64,000 nucleotides of DNA, taken from positions 1-64,000 of the forward strand of contig JACQFQ010000017.1 in assembly GCA_016199985.1 (NCBI GenBank), written 5' to 3'. The notes under the pieces are model-generated. The model had not been told where the DNA came from. It ran no database searches and was given only the letters and a program-made list of their open reading frames with translations. Positions within the stretch are counted from its first letter, which is position 1. Every line of letters begins with the position of its first letter. This document shows positions 10,501 to 17,993 of this stretch, in pieces. Source of the stretch: Verrucomicrobiota bacterium (GTDB lineage Bacteria; Verrucomicrobiota; Verrucomicrobiia; Limisphaerales; UBA11320). A program made the position numbers and the translations under genes.

Positions 10501-11772
10501 TCGCTCCATCGGCTGGATCCGGCTGGCTATGGAAACGATCCCCGCAACTGGATCGCCTCAGCGCCCACTCCCGGCGCCGCGTCCGGCGCGCCGGCGCAAA
10601 CTTTGCCCGTCATCAACCAGCAGCCGTCATCCCTGCTTGCAACCCTGGCCGACACCGCCGCGCTGTCGGTGGTGGCCAGCGGGCCCGGGCCCCTTCTCTA
10701 TCAGTGGCGGTTCAACGGACATCCTTTGAAGGACGCCGCGCTGCCAATGCTTCCTTTCGATCCAGTGCGTTCGGAGGACCAGGGCGTCTACGACGTGGTC
10801 GTCGCGAACGCCGGAGGCAGCATACTCAGCGGCCCCGCGCGGCTGGACGTTCTGGTGCCTCTCGTGATTCTGGATCCGCCTCGATCCCAACTCGCGCGCG
10901 GAAACGCCGGCAGCAACGCCACTCTCAGCGTTCTGGCGACCGGGCTTCCGCCCATCAAGTACCAATGGCAGTTTGAGAACAGGGACATCCCTGGCGCGAC
11001 GGCCTCCACTCTCGTTCTGAGCAACATAGTGCAATCTCACGACGGGCGCTACACCGTTGTTGTTTCGGACCAGCATTCCGTCCGTCGCTCGTCCGCGCTT
11101 CTCACAGTGGTTTTCTCTCCGATCCTCCGGCTGCAGCCGCAGCCGCTAACCGTCCTGGTCGGCGACACCATCACCCTGAGGGCCGCTGCCACTGGCACCA
11201 CGCCGATGACATTCCGATGGAAGAGATCGACCGGCTCGATCACCAACAAGGTCGAGTCCACGGGAGAGAGCGTGCTGACCATCGCCAACGCGAAGACAAC
11301 GCATAGCGGCGCCTACTCGGTGATCATCACGAACATCGCCGCCACCGTGGGAGCGACCAGCCAGGTCGTGAACGTCAGCGTGCTTCTGGACACGGACAAG
11401 GACCGGGTGCCGGATGTATGGGAGATCACAAACCGGTTCAATCCGAACCTGGGGACGGACATGGACGGGGACGCGGACGGGGATGGTGTGTCGAACCGGG
11501 ATGAGTATCTGTCCGGCACCGACCCTCGCGACGCGACGAGCTTCCTGAGGCTTGAGCGCATCACCGCCGACCCCGACGCCGTGAGGATCTCGTTCAACGC
11601 ATTGTCGAACCGCACCTATGCCGTCGTGTATCGGGACAAGCTGGTCGACCTCTCGTGGACGCGCCTGACCAATGTGCTCTCGAGGGCGACCAACCGCCTC
11701 GAAACCGTTGTGGACCCGCAGTCGACGAACGCCACGCGGATATACCGCCTGATCACTCCAATAGATCCCTGA
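4561..11772 (+). CDS. Giant secreted CotH-kinase / lamin-tail-domain / Ig-like protein
   Basis: A 2403-residue exported protein. I chose ATG 4561 because it directly precedes a signal peptide (hydrophobic L-L-A-R-V-V-L-V-A-W-L, cleavage near A-L-A-A); ATG 4600 is an alternative, and the frame also extends to 4366 without a signal. Order: two SbsA-type Ig-like domains (about 4660-5270, T-x-x-F-S-E-P/S-V); lamin-tail domain 1 (5280-5740, V-I-N-E-I-L and D-W-I-E-L-Y-N); a chitobiase C-terminal-like segment (5790-6000); a CotH-like kinase domain (about 6000-7110, including G-I-R-I-Q-G-S-D and F-Y-I-W-D-A-E-G-G-F); a second chitobiase-like segment (7170-7385); lamin-tail domains 2-8 (7400-10590); three Ig-like domains (10600-11385); and a calcium-loop, thrombospondin type 3-like segment (11388-11530, D-x-D-x-D-x-V-x-D). 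CotH-family proteins can phosphorylate secreted proteins; lamin-tail domains are probable adhesion modules. No PEP-CTERM or other sorting tail is seen. Substrate and role are unknown. Confidence 0.9.
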   Translation: MHPPRNAVTHGILMLLARVVLVAWLGATALAADTTAPFVLRVDPAPGAVFNTLTQITVTFSEPVTGVDIDDLLINNLPVIGVSGVDDTYTFTLIQPEYGPVRVTWQNVHGIQDVGEPPNAFDATAPGATWNYTLSDTLAPVVKSLFPKAGAAVSAFTELKVEFSESVSGVEAEDLLINGAPALGLESFPGGVFLFRFNPPAGGTVQLSWRPGHGIADLASPTPHDFAGGSWTISLDPSAARGRIVINEILAANQNGLVDEDSTLADPQPQDWIELYNRGSETVNLAGWSLSDDPQEPGRWVFPNKEMKPGAYLVVFASGKDRRSPTGTNRFHTSFKLSPNGEFLGLYTPDSPRVLVDSFSPKYPVQRNDISYGRDDQGVGRYYSQPTPGAANSGPTVAGLCEDVRFSAPRGHYDSPFSLYLTTPTPGAFVRFTIDGSEPTLSNGSIYTNAVRVTNTTVLRAVAFRDDLLPSAVGTATYLLKQGAAIRSLPVLSIVTAGKNIYGANGLNLNANEHGIAWERPTSVEFIRTTDNSGFQVDCGIRIQGSDYTRPRYTSDSKFSYRLYFRSDYGTGRLGYPFFDDSPLQDYDQIVLRAGHNDEVNPFLTDEFVRQLGSDTGQVNCHGNFVNLFINGVYKGYYNPTERVEQQFLQAYHGGGDQWDVLTVGSVVQGGDGVAWAALRDVVARTNIALPTAYREVARRMDLTNFVDYLFVNAYATTWDWPHNNWRAARERTTNGVFRFYIWDAEGGFLSSRGPGFDSFTSSDSGLGSSAEIPDLFNKMKQSAEFRMLFADRVHKHFYNDGALVESNLTSRFVEMRAPLLPVIPGFDNYILTDWIPQRRKLLTQQLISQKFFASSNAPTLNRFGGRVPNGFELTLKTAATNGSIYYTLNGGDPRVMFSNSVAPGALLYSNPIVLTKPVLLQARTAQNGTNWSALTTTTFSIESLGSPLRITEIHYNPEGGNAFEFIELLNTSDAPLDVSGVSFDGVVFMFDANTVMPGGARWVIGSDSDPNAFALRYPGVPVAGRFAGNLSNSGERLSLLDAAGRVIVSVDYNDSLGWPTAADGHGSSLELVELNGDPDAPSNWAASAVRDGTPGKPRPAPAAPLVRLNEVMAENITAVDHSGEHPDWVELYNPGSSTVFLAGWSLSDDGDPRKFLFPVGAQIPADGYLIVWCDAASSPSPGLHSGFSLGRNGDSVFLYDPATNRVDALTFGFQIADQTLGLVSDRWVLNVPTPGAPNVAAAVDSASQLSINEWLVTSLPGLPAWFEIRNRSTNNPVSLEGIYLGNSNTVQRLTQKSFLPPGGYAQIFADGGVGPDHVDFPLTPKAGVIALYDATGAEVERVRYAGQTNRVSQGRYPEDSTNIVLFPGTASPAAANYLPAYSGPIINEILARNASITNQAGEIVDWFELQNTNSAPFDMSGMSLSVDAADAARWSFPTGTIVPGKSFLLVECTQKRPASTTSEPVLNAGFALSGSGGGVFLFNVAGQLAHSFEYGAQIPDRSVGLVGNQRRLLSAPTPGAANAAAATIGIPAALRFNEWMSNPWSGDDWLEFYNTTNQPVDLGGLALSDDPSSVGTNKYRIAPLTFIDGAGWLLWIADGKDPAPPGHLSFRLPSDGGSLRIYGTNGATLDAIDFAAQLPGVSSGRLPDGAPSIISFPNSESPGESNYRELGSVVFSEILSEAEAPFERAIELFNSSKAPLDIGGWFLSDDRRFPNRHMIPNGTRIEPGGFQVVYEASWKDSASPLRLRGGVGGEMWLFESDSQGRLTGGATRASFGTAPANVSYGRYEGWNGPEYLLLDQPSFGVPNPSTVAAFRLGTGAVNGPLRTGPVVISEILYHPSPSGASDVEFIELQNISNQPVNLAPPGLPQRAWQLDDAIRYSFPAGTLIQPGARLLVVDFSPADHPNRLSAFRKAYGIPAAVAILGPFDGQLGNNGDNVELLAPLPADPVTGNLPSYLVDRVEYGVGLPWPGGAVDGGGLSLHRLDPAGYGNDPRNWIASAPTPGAASGAPAQTLPVINQQPSSLLATLADTAALSVVASGPGPLLYQWRFNGHPLKDAALPMLPFDPVRSEDQGVYDVVVANAGGSILSGPARLDVLVPLVILDPPRSQLARGNAGSNATLSVLATGLPPIKYQWQFENRDIPGATASTLVLSNIVQSHDGRYTVVVSDQHSVRRSSALLTVVFSPILRLQPQPLTVLVGDTITLRAAATGTTPMTFRWKRSTGSITNKVESTGESVLTIANAKTTHSGAYSVIITNIAATVGATSQVVNVSVLLDTDKDRVPDVWEITNRFNPNLGTDMDGDADGDGVSNRDEYLSGTDPRDATSFLRLERITADPDAVRISFNALSNRTYAVVYRDKLVDLSWTRLTNVLSRATNRLETVVDPQSTNATRIYRLITPIDP

Positions 11773-11782
11773 AACACGCTGC

Positions 11783-11800
11783 GCGGAGCCGGTTCTCCGC
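11783..11800 (+). terminator. Short GC-rich hairpin after the CotH/LTD gene
   Basis: GCGGAG (11783-11788) pairs with CTCCGC (11795-11800) around a CCGGTT loop, 10 bases after the stop codon, and is followed by TTCT. A weak terminator is plausible; the next gene starts about 70 bases further. Confidence 0.4.
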
Positions 11801-11867
11801 TTCTCCGCTCCGCTCCCGGGAAACGTGTTGACGTCGCCACTTCGTACTTTACCGTTCAGTAATTCTT

Positions 11868-12485
11868 ATGAGTTCGAAAGCAGAGGGCGTATTTCCAAGG
11901 GTTTCTTCACGGTCCCGCTTTTGCTGGCTCTTGTCCGAGCCCGGCATATCCACCGCCAGGCCAAGCGAGGCAAGCAAGGCGGGCCTCCATCGGGGTAGAG
12001 TCGACGCGCTGCGGGGTTTGCTGGTCGGATTGGCGGTCCTTGTTCTCAGGGCTGAGTTCAGCTCGGCTGAAGAGTTGAAGATTGACCAGATCACGCTCGG
12101 GGCTGGCGGAAAAATCAAGCTGACCTATCACGAATCGGCCACCGCCGACTACTACGTCCTGATGCGCGGGAGCAATGTCACGACCATTGACACCGCGATC
12201 GATCTTGTGATGAAGGGCGTCGGGGTCTTGAAGGACACGACTGTCGCGAGCACCCGCGTGGCGAGCTTCTACAAAGTTGTGGGTTGGTCGATGAACGCTC
12301 CGGGCGATAGTGATCACGATGGCATCGACGATGTCTATGAACTCAATCATCCCGGGGTTCTGAACCCGCTGAACCCTGAGGACGCGATGCTGGATCCGGA
12401 CCACGATGGAAGACCCAACCTCTGGGAGTATCGCCAGCATACTGATCCCTTGTCCTCCCTCCGAGGCCCAGCCGCGCCGCCTTAA
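11868..12485 (+). CDS. Small secreted protein with calcium-loop (TSP3-like) repeat
   Basis: A 205-residue product that I do not recognise as a named family. The N-terminus is unusually long for a signal peptide: the hydrophobic stretch (L-L-V-G-L-A-V-L-V-L) lies at residues 50-60, so the true start may be an internal non-ATG codon near 12000. A beta-rich middle (D-Q-I-T-L-G-A-G-G-K-I-K-L-T-Y) is followed by two calcium-binding loops of the type D-S-D-H-D-G-I-D-D and D-P-D-H-D-G-R-P-N-L-W-E-Y. These closely resemble the segment near the end of the preceding CotH/LTD protein. Same strand and close spacing suggest the two exported proteins are expressed together. Lipid or adhesion functions cannot be judged. 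Confidence 0.65.
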   Translation: MSSKAEGVFPRVSSRSRFCWLLSEPGISTARPSEASKAGLHRGRVDALRGLLVGLAVLVLRAEFSSAEELKIDQITLGAGGKIKLTYHESATADYYVLMRGSNVTTIDTAIDLVMKGVGVLKDTTVASTRVASFYKVVGWSMNAPGDSDHDGIDDVYELNHPGVLNPLNPEDAMLDPDHDGRPNLWEYRQHTDPLSSLRGPAAPP

Positions 12486-12529
12486 TACAACGGGGAGGTC
12501 CCTCGCGATGGCCGTTCCACAGAATCTGG

Positions 12530-13375
12530 CTAGTGGATCAACAGGCTTTCCTGCTCGAGACCGGCGCCGTGGCGATCTATCAGGGCGACGACCGCTCGGA
12601 CCGTTTCATCCTCCACGGTTCTCAGATTCTGAAGCATCGCCTGGCTTTGCGGCGCGAACAGGAGCGCGCGTTTGGAGTATCGCGTGAAGAGCTCTTCCAG
12701 ATTCGCCGGATGATGCAGCGTCACGCGGCCGCCCAGCCGCTTTCTCAATCTCACGAACTCATTCAAGCCCACGGGATCGTAGTCGGGACAGTGCAGCAGC
12801 GCCAACTCCGACTGGTCGGGACGGCCGAGCCAATCGAGCATATGGTCCGAGGCGCGCCCGCGTCCGTAGATGGCCAGCGCGACATCCAGGCCCAGGCGCT
12901 CGAAGCTCGAGAAGACCGTTGGGTTTTCGATGAGGGCGCAACGGCCGTGGAGCGTATAGGGGCTCTCGTCGCCGAGAAAAAGCGAAAAGACGCCGTGCGC
13001 GCGGGTGAGAGTGCCAGCGGGCGTGTGGTCGTCCGCGTGGCGCAGGGCGTCGTCCGACCACGCGCGAACACTGACGATCTCCGGCGCGCCGGCCCCGATC
13101 GCCTTGCTGTCGCGATAGGCGGCCACGCCTTGAACGCGAGCGTCGCCATCCCCCGCGTCCGTCCCCGGGAAGAATTGATTGATGAACGCCTCCAGCGACT
13201 CCGACTCAAGAACCAGGAGCGATTCGCCGGAGCCGCATCGCGCCCAGGCCAGCACGCCCGCGTCGATGAGCGGCCTCAGCGCCGTCAGGAGCGCGGCGCC
13301 GCACTGCGATTTCGGCAGGCTTCCCTGCTCCAGCAACGCGCGGACTTTGCGCTCCACTCCAACGACCCGCTTCAT
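12530..13375 (-). CDS. jetD: Wadjet JetD-like nuclease (Toprim / topoisomerase VI A-like)
   Basis: A 281-residue protein whose C-terminal half has the Toprim signature of topoisomerase VI A-like nucleases: E150 in C-A-L-I-E-N-P and the D-x-D pair D198/D200 in C-P-D-Y-D-P-V-G. JetD/MksG proteins of this type cut circular DNA that the condensin-like partner has extruded. The first ~70 residues look like a short winged-helix. Characterised JetD proteins are close to 400 residues, so this one is compact, lacking much of the usual N-terminal region. Its start overlaps the end of jetC by four bases, which makes translational coupling likely. It is the last gene of a minus-strand jetABCD operon and converges on the gene ending at 12485. 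I could not assign a Wadjet subtype. Confidence 0.8.
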   Translation of the reverse strand: MKRVVGVERKVRALLEQGSLPKSQCGAALLTALRPLIDAGVLAWARCGSGESLLVLESESLEAFINQFFPGTDAGDGDARVQGVAAYRDSKAIGAGAPEIVSVRAWSDDALRHADDHTPAGTLTRAHGVFSLFLGDESPYTLHGRCALIENPTVFSSFERLGLDVALAIYGRGRASDHMLDWLGRPDQSELALLHCPDYDPVGLNEFVRLRKRLGGRVTLHHPANLEELFTRYSKRALLFAPQSQAMLQNLRTVEDETVRAVVALIDRHGAGLEQESLLIH

Positions 13376-16074
13376 GAAGCGGAGGACTCCTGCAGGCGCA
13401 CCTGCAGCCGGTGCTTGTGCTTGAGCACGACGCGCCCCTTGTGCGGCTGCAGAAAATAGAGCGCGTCGACCTCGGTCACCGACTCCGGCGCCGCCGTGAT
13501 CGCCACGAAGCCGAGCTTGCGGGCGGTGGTGAGAATCGCGCGACGGTTCGCCGGGTCGAGCGCCTGGATCTCGTCGAGGAAGAACGGCACCGAGGAGTCG
13601 TCCTTGCGCAGTAGGCTTTTCAGGACGAGCAGATTGAACAGGACCTTGATGGTGATCGTGGTGCCGTGGGACTCGATCTGCTTGAAGTCATGATACGAGC
13701 GCGACGCGTCGTCGTCTCCGACGATTCGGAACTCCAGGGTGAAGAGATCGCCGAATCGGATGATGGGATTCGACTCGAGCTTTTGTCGGAAGTTCCTGAG
13801 CGTCGGCTCCAGCCGCGTGTCCGCGTCGAACAGAGAAGGCTGCTCCATCTCGGCGAGCCGGCGGATCCAGGTCACGATGTCGGACTGCTCCCGGATGTCG
13901 ACGTGGAGGGATTTGAGGTTCGAGACCTGGATGCGTCCGAACTGGCGGTTGAGCTGATCCGCCGCGGTGCGGACATGTCCGAGCTCCGCCAGCACGTTGT
14001 CGAAGGCGCCTTTCAGCCCGTGGATGTGCGCGTTCCAATCGCGCTGCAGCGCTTCCTCCTTGTCGGCCAGAGCCTCCAGTTCCGCCTGCAGGTTTCGAGC
14101 GGTTTGGCCCTCGTCCGCGTCAAAGTATTCCTCGCCGAAATGTCGCTCGGCGTCGTGAAGGCTGCGGGTGACCTCTTCGCTGACCTGGCCTTCCCGCTCC
14201 TGCGCTCGCAGGAACGTCTCGATGCCCGAGTCGAAGTCCTGGGGAGGATCCGCCGGGACCGCCGCGGGCGCGGAGAACGACGGGAAGCGGCACTGATTGA
14301 ACCTGCCCATCACCTGGTTGAACGCGTTTTCAGCGGCCACCTTCGCCGTCTCCAGCTTGTGGAGCTTTCCCCGCCAGTCCAGGATTCGCTTCTCGAGGGC
14401 CTCGATTTTGGATTGGGCGGCCTGGATGGATTGCTCCACCGCTCCGAGGTCCGCGGAGACGCGCGGCTCTTGCGCCCGGTCCAGCGCCAGCTGCTCCCAA
14501 CGAATCAGCTTGTGGCGTTTCTCCTCGAGCTGCTTCAGGCGGTCCCGCAAAGACTGCTGCTGGGATTCGCGGTCCTGGATCGAGCGAAGGATCTGGCGCC
14601 ATCGGCGAAGGGTTTGCTCGTCCTCTGCCAGCTGCGTGCGCACTTTTTCCAGGTCCGCGATGTCGGCGACGGATCGCGATCCTCGCCGGAAGGCGATTGC
14701 GACGCGGTGATCCCGATAGCCGGATTCCCGCGTCGCTCCGACCAAGTCTTCGAGCAGCCGCTGAAGCGCCTTCGCGTCCAGAACCTCCACGCCATCAGGG
14801 CCGATGGGCAACGTCAGAAGATCGAAGTCCAGCAGACGGAACAATCGATCCAGCTCCTCGTCCTTGAACCGCTGGCGCAACGCGGTGAGAACGGAGCGGC
14901 TGTGGCCCGCGATGAACTGCTCGTCCTTTTGAACCTTGTCGGCGTAGAGCTGGATTTTCGCGTCGGCCTTCTCGCGTGTTTCCGCGGCGGCGTCCTCGAT
15001 GTGCCTCTGGAGGCGCTTGACCTCCTGCTCCAGCGTGCCCATCGCGGATCGCTCCATCTCCTCGATGAAGTCGGCGAACTCGATCCCTCGTTTTTCCAGC
15101 TCATCCAGCCGGCCCTTCAACCGGCCCCTTTCCTCGGTGAAGTGCTCGGCGTCGCGGCGACGGTCGCCCAGCTCCGCCTGCGAGGAGCGCAGGGCTTCAT
15201 CCGCCGCCTGGAGATCGCGGTCGATGGCCGCCAGCTGCTCTTCGTGCCTGGACTCGAACTCCTGCCGGAGGACGCGCAGCAGGCTCCAGGCATGGATCTG
15301 CTCGCCGCGAAGGGATTCGCGCTCATGGAAGCGGTCGACGAGGCGTCCGATGTCTTCGGCGTGCTCCTTGAATCGGCGGAGGGATTCGCGCCGACGGCGG
15401 ATGTCGTCGTAGTGCTGGCCGAAGATCTCCCGGGCGTCGACCGCCACGGAGTCGGGCGAGATATCGGCAAGCATCAGCAGACGCTCGCGCATCTGCTCCT
15501 GGGTGAGCGTGCTCAGGCTCAGGAGGTTCTTGAGCGTCTCGCGGAAGTGCGGATACTTGTCGGGATCTTTCAGCGAGACAATGCCGAGCCCTGTCGTGTT
15601 GCCGCCCGCGGGGTTGAGCAGCAGCTCGCGGTGTTGTTGCTGCGTGGTGATCTTTTCGTACTGCCGCAGCGCCAGCCGCGCGTTGACGTCCCGCGGCTCC
15701 CGCACCTGGCCCTTCTCGTCGAAGAAGTCGTCGGCCGCGTAAGGGCCCTGATAATAAAAGCGCTCGGGATCATTCCCGCTCGCACGGCTCTGCCCCCTCC
15801 ATCCGATCACGCACTGGCCCCTCGTCGAGAGGCACTCAAACAGGATGTAGCTGTATTGATTGCGAAAATAGAAGTCGCGCGTCTGCTCCTTGGTGTAGGC
15901 GCCGAAATCCATCTCGCGCTGATCGTTGATGTAGAGAAACTGCAGCGTGTTGATCAGCGTGGTCTTGCCGGTGTTGTTGGGCCCGACGATTTGAAGCGCG
16001 CCCTCGAGCTCGACCTCGGCGAAGTCGTACTTGCCTGCGTTGATGAGAATGACGCGTTGGGGTCCGTGAGGCAT
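13372..16074 (-). CDS. jetC: Wadjet JetC-like SMC ATPase (MksB/MukB relative)
   Basis: A 900-residue SMC-like ATPase, the DNA loop-extruding motor of the system. Walker A is G-P-N-N-T-G-K-T-T at residues 31-39, typical of the MukB/JetC branch. Long Glu/Arg/Leu-rich coiled coils fill about 220-370 and 460-590 (arms on either side of a hinge), with more coil at 650-720. The head is completed by an E-S-H-G-T-T signature at about 801-806, in place of the usual S-G-G, and Walker B F-F-L-D-E at 831-835 with catalytic E835. At 900 residues it is shorter than the ~1100 of well-studied JetC proteins, so the arms are probably shorter. It starts 3 bases after the jetB stop and overlaps jetD. The alternative reading, a housekeeping MukB, is unlikely given JetD next door. 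Confidence 0.85.
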   Translation of the reverse strand: MPHGPQRVILINAGKYDFAEVELEGALQIVGPNNTGKTTLINTLQFLYINDQREMDFGAYTKEQTRDFYFRNQYSYILFECLSTRGQCVIGWRGQSRASGNDPERFYYQGPYAADDFFDEKGQVREPRDVNARLALRQYEKITTQQQHRELLLNPAGGNTTGLGIVSLKDPDKYPHFRETLKNLLSLSTLTQEQMRERLLMLADISPDSVAVDAREIFGQHYDDIRRRRESLRRFKEHAEDIGRLVDRFHERESLRGEQIHAWSLLRVLRQEFESRHEEQLAAIDRDLQAADEALRSSQAELGDRRRDAEHFTEERGRLKGRLDELEKRGIEFADFIEEMERSAMGTLEQEVKRLQRHIEDAAAETREKADAKIQLYADKVQKDEQFIAGHSRSVLTALRQRFKDEELDRLFRLLDFDLLTLPIGPDGVEVLDAKALQRLLEDLVGATRESGYRDHRVAIAFRRGSRSVADIADLEKVRTQLAEDEQTLRRWRQILRSIQDRESQQQSLRDRLKQLEEKRHKLIRWEQLALDRAQEPRVSADLGAVEQSIQAAQSKIEALEKRILDWRGKLHKLETAKVAAENAFNQVMGRFNQCRFPSFSAPAAVPADPPQDFDSGIETFLRAQEREGQVSEEVTRSLHDAERHFGEEYFDADEGQTARNLQAELEALADKEEALQRDWNAHIHGLKGAFDNVLAELGHVRTAADQLNRQFGRIQVSNLKSLHVDIREQSDIVTWIRRLAEMEQPSLFDADTRLEPTLRNFRQKLESNPIIRFGDLFTLEFRIVGDDDASRSYHDFKQIESHGTTITIKVLFNLLVLKSLLRKDDSSVPFFLDEIQALDPANRRAILTTARKLGFVAITAAPESVTEVDALYFLQPHKGRVVLKHKHRLQVRLQESSAS

Positions 16075-16077
16075 AGG

Positions 16078-16641
16078 CTACGCAGAGGGGGAGGATTCGA
16101 CGGCCGGGGCGATCGGAGCAACGGGAGCGCGCTGGGCCAGCTCAAGGCATTTGCTGAACACGCGGTGGAAGGGCCGGAGAAAACGAAACTCCTCCTCGCC
16201 TTCCCAGCGAATCCAGCCGATCCGCTCCATGTGGCCCAGGAGGAGCTTCACGTCGCCGAGGTCTTCCACGTCGACCTGGCGCAGCAGGGCGACATACCGA
16301 TCCAGCGCGAAGTGCGGGAGCCTGGATAGAAGGAAATTCTGCCCCATCACAAACTCCTCGACCGGCCGTCCCTGGTTGGCCGCGTGGTCGACGAGGATGT
16401 AGGAGAACACCGCGATCTTGGGCAGCGTGTCGGGCACTTTGTCCGCGTAGTCGGGCTCAAAATAGAAAAACTCGCGATCGTGTCGGACGAGCCTCAGGCC
16501 CAGCGGCGCGAAGTAGTCGGCGTAGTCTTGGGCGCGCGACGCCAGAGCCGAGAACAGCGGCTCGTCCTCGGGCGAGAGGTGCGAGCCGCGCTTGAGTCGG
16601 TCGAAAACATCCTTCAGATACGGCAGCTCGATCGCGTTCAT
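16078..16641 (-). CDS. jetB: Wadjet JetB-like subunit (MukE/MksE-type)
   Basis: A 187-residue protein with the size and mixed alpha/beta winged-helix character of MukE/MksE/JetB subunits. These bridge the kleisin JetA and the SMC JetC and contact DNA. Recognisable features are the central helix pair (about 70-110, L-P-K-I-A-V-F-S-Y-I-L-V-D), the short beta stretch G-W-I-R-W-E-G-E-E-E-F-R-F typical of a wing, and an Ala/Pro-rich tail. Assignment rests mainly on its position between a kleisin-like gene and an SMC gene and on length, as the family is poorly conserved. It ends 3 bases before the jetC start, so the two are likely co-translated. Confidence 0.75.
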   Translation of the reverse strand: MNAIELPYLKDVFDRLKRGSHLSPEDEPLFSALASRAQDYADYFAPLGLRLVRHDREFFYFEPDYADKVPDTLPKIAVFSYILVDHAANQGRPVEEFVMGQNFLLSRLPHFALDRYVALLRQVDVEDLGDVKLLLGHMERIGWIRWEGEEEFRFLRPFHRVFSKCLELAQRAPVAPIAPAVESSPSA

Positions 16642-16665
16642 GCTCAGTCAACGTTCAGGTTCATC

Positions 16666-17949
16666 TCAGGAAGCCAAATGGCTCAGGCGGAGCGGAGACC
16701 CTTCCAGCCGGCAGTCCACGGTGGCATAGCTCCGCGGCGCGCCATCCCTGAACTGGCCTTCAAACCCGTCATGAAAGAGCAGGGCGGTGAATCCGGCCAG
16801 CAGCTCGTGGGTGTTCTTGTTGGGATGTCTCTCCTGCAGCCATTGGAGCAAATCGTCGATCGGAAGCTCGGACGCCGCGCGCTCCGGCAGCGAGTCGAGC
16901 CACTGGCGCCTCAGCATCGCGGGAGGCGCTTCCAGAGAGGCGTCGATCATCGGCCGCGGCGCCGGCTCGGGCGGATGCTCCGCAAGTCGCCGCAGGGCGA
17001 GCTCGATGGCCTGATCGCTGGGCACGTTCTGGATTCGCATCTGGTAAACGCCGATAAGCGGCTCGGTTCCCCAGTTCGCCAGCCCCTCGGACATCAAGCG
17101 CTGCAGGGCCAGGGCCGCGCCTTCCGCGATGAAGCTGGAGCGGCGGAGCGACTCGTAGAGCGGCTGGATCTCCTTGCGGCATTGCTCGAAGACCCGAAGC
17201 GCGTGCTTTCTTACCAGGCGGAGATAGCGAAGGTTGCGATCCAGTGCGGGATGATCGTTGAAGAGCGCCTGCTCCCGCGCGCGGCGGAGCAGCTGCTCGA
17301 TGTCATCGAAGGACGAGCGCATCGGGCCGTCGGCCCGAACGATGTCGATCATCGGCTCCACGAAGCGCTCCATCCAGTGAACGATGCGGCGGAACTTGTC
17401 GCGGACGCTGACCTGTCGCTGCGTTGTCTTGAATCGCGCGACCTCTTGCAGGATGCAATGGTGCGTCTCGTCGAGATCCGCGTAGATGCGTCGCAGCGTG
17501 TCGTTGATTTCCCGAAAGGACAGCTCGACGACGGTGACGTTTTCCTCCTCCAATGCGCGTCCCAGTTTCCGCGACAGGGCTTCCAGGGAGGCGATATAGC
17601 CGCGGATCATCTCGGGCGTCGCTGGATTGGCTTCGTCGAAGAGGTAGGCGAGGAGCCGCCCCACGGGATCGGCGAGGAGGTAGAACGGCGAGCCCGGCTC
17701 GGACGGGACGAGGATCTGGTATTCGAGCAGCCTCTGCCAGGTTGTCCTGGGCAGCTCGGTCGCCGCGCCGGCGTGCGATTGGATGAGCCGCTGGACATCG
17801 GCGTCCGAGATTTCGCCCGCGCGACCCCCCAGCGCCCGGAGCAACGGCACATGCCCCGCGCAAAAACCGAAGAAGGCCTGTGGGTTGACTTTCACCGACG
17901 CAAAGCTGTCAGCTGTCGGCCCATCGAACGAGAAGAAAACGCCGCGCAT
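16666..17949 (-). CDS. jetA: Wadjet JetA-like kleisin (MukF/MksF-type)
   Basis: A 427-residue, largely helical protein with the layout of MukF/MksF/JetA kleisins. An N-terminal winged-helix region (about 40-120) is followed by a long helical middle rich in Glu, Arg and Leu (about 125-290) and a C-terminal winged-helix-like region (about 350-410). Kleisins close the SMC ring and recruit JetB. No enzymatic motif is present, as expected. It is the first gene of the four-gene operon (25 bases before jetB). The gene upstream on the same strand ends 44 bases away, so jetABCD may share a transcript with the envelope genes at 17994-19460. Family call is by order, length and fold pattern. Confidence 0.75.
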   Translation of the reverse strand: MRGVFFSFDGPTADSFASVKVNPQAFFGFCAGHVPLLRALGGRAGEISDADVQRLIQSHAGAATELPRTTWQRLLEYQILVPSEPGSPFYLLADPVGRLLAYLFDEANPATPEMIRGYIASLEALSRKLGRALEEENVTVVELSFREINDTLRRIYADLDETHHCILQEVARFKTTQRQVSVRDKFRRIVHWMERFVEPMIDIVRADGPMRSSFDDIEQLLRRAREQALFNDHPALDRNLRYLRLVRKHALRVFEQCRKEIQPLYESLRRSSFIAEGAALALQRLMSEGLANWGTEPLIGVYQMRIQNVPSDQAIELALRRLAEHPPEPAPRPMIDASLEAPPAMLRRQWLDSLPERAASELPIDDLLQWLQERHPNKNTHELLAGFTALLFHDGFEGQFRDGAPRSYATVDCRLEGSPLRLSHLAS

Positions 17950-17993
17950 TGCGGGCTGGGATGGAGGGCGTGGGCTTCATGTGGCAGCGACGT

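Noticed and set aside
13666..16329. Open frame of about 890 codons on the + strand
   Set aside because: Antisense shadow of jetC, whose Walker motifs prove the minus-strand reading.
13372..16641. Housekeeping MukBEF condensin
   Set aside because: A Toprim nuclease gene overlaps the SMC gene and the order kleisin-MukE-SMC-nuclease is that of Wadjet.
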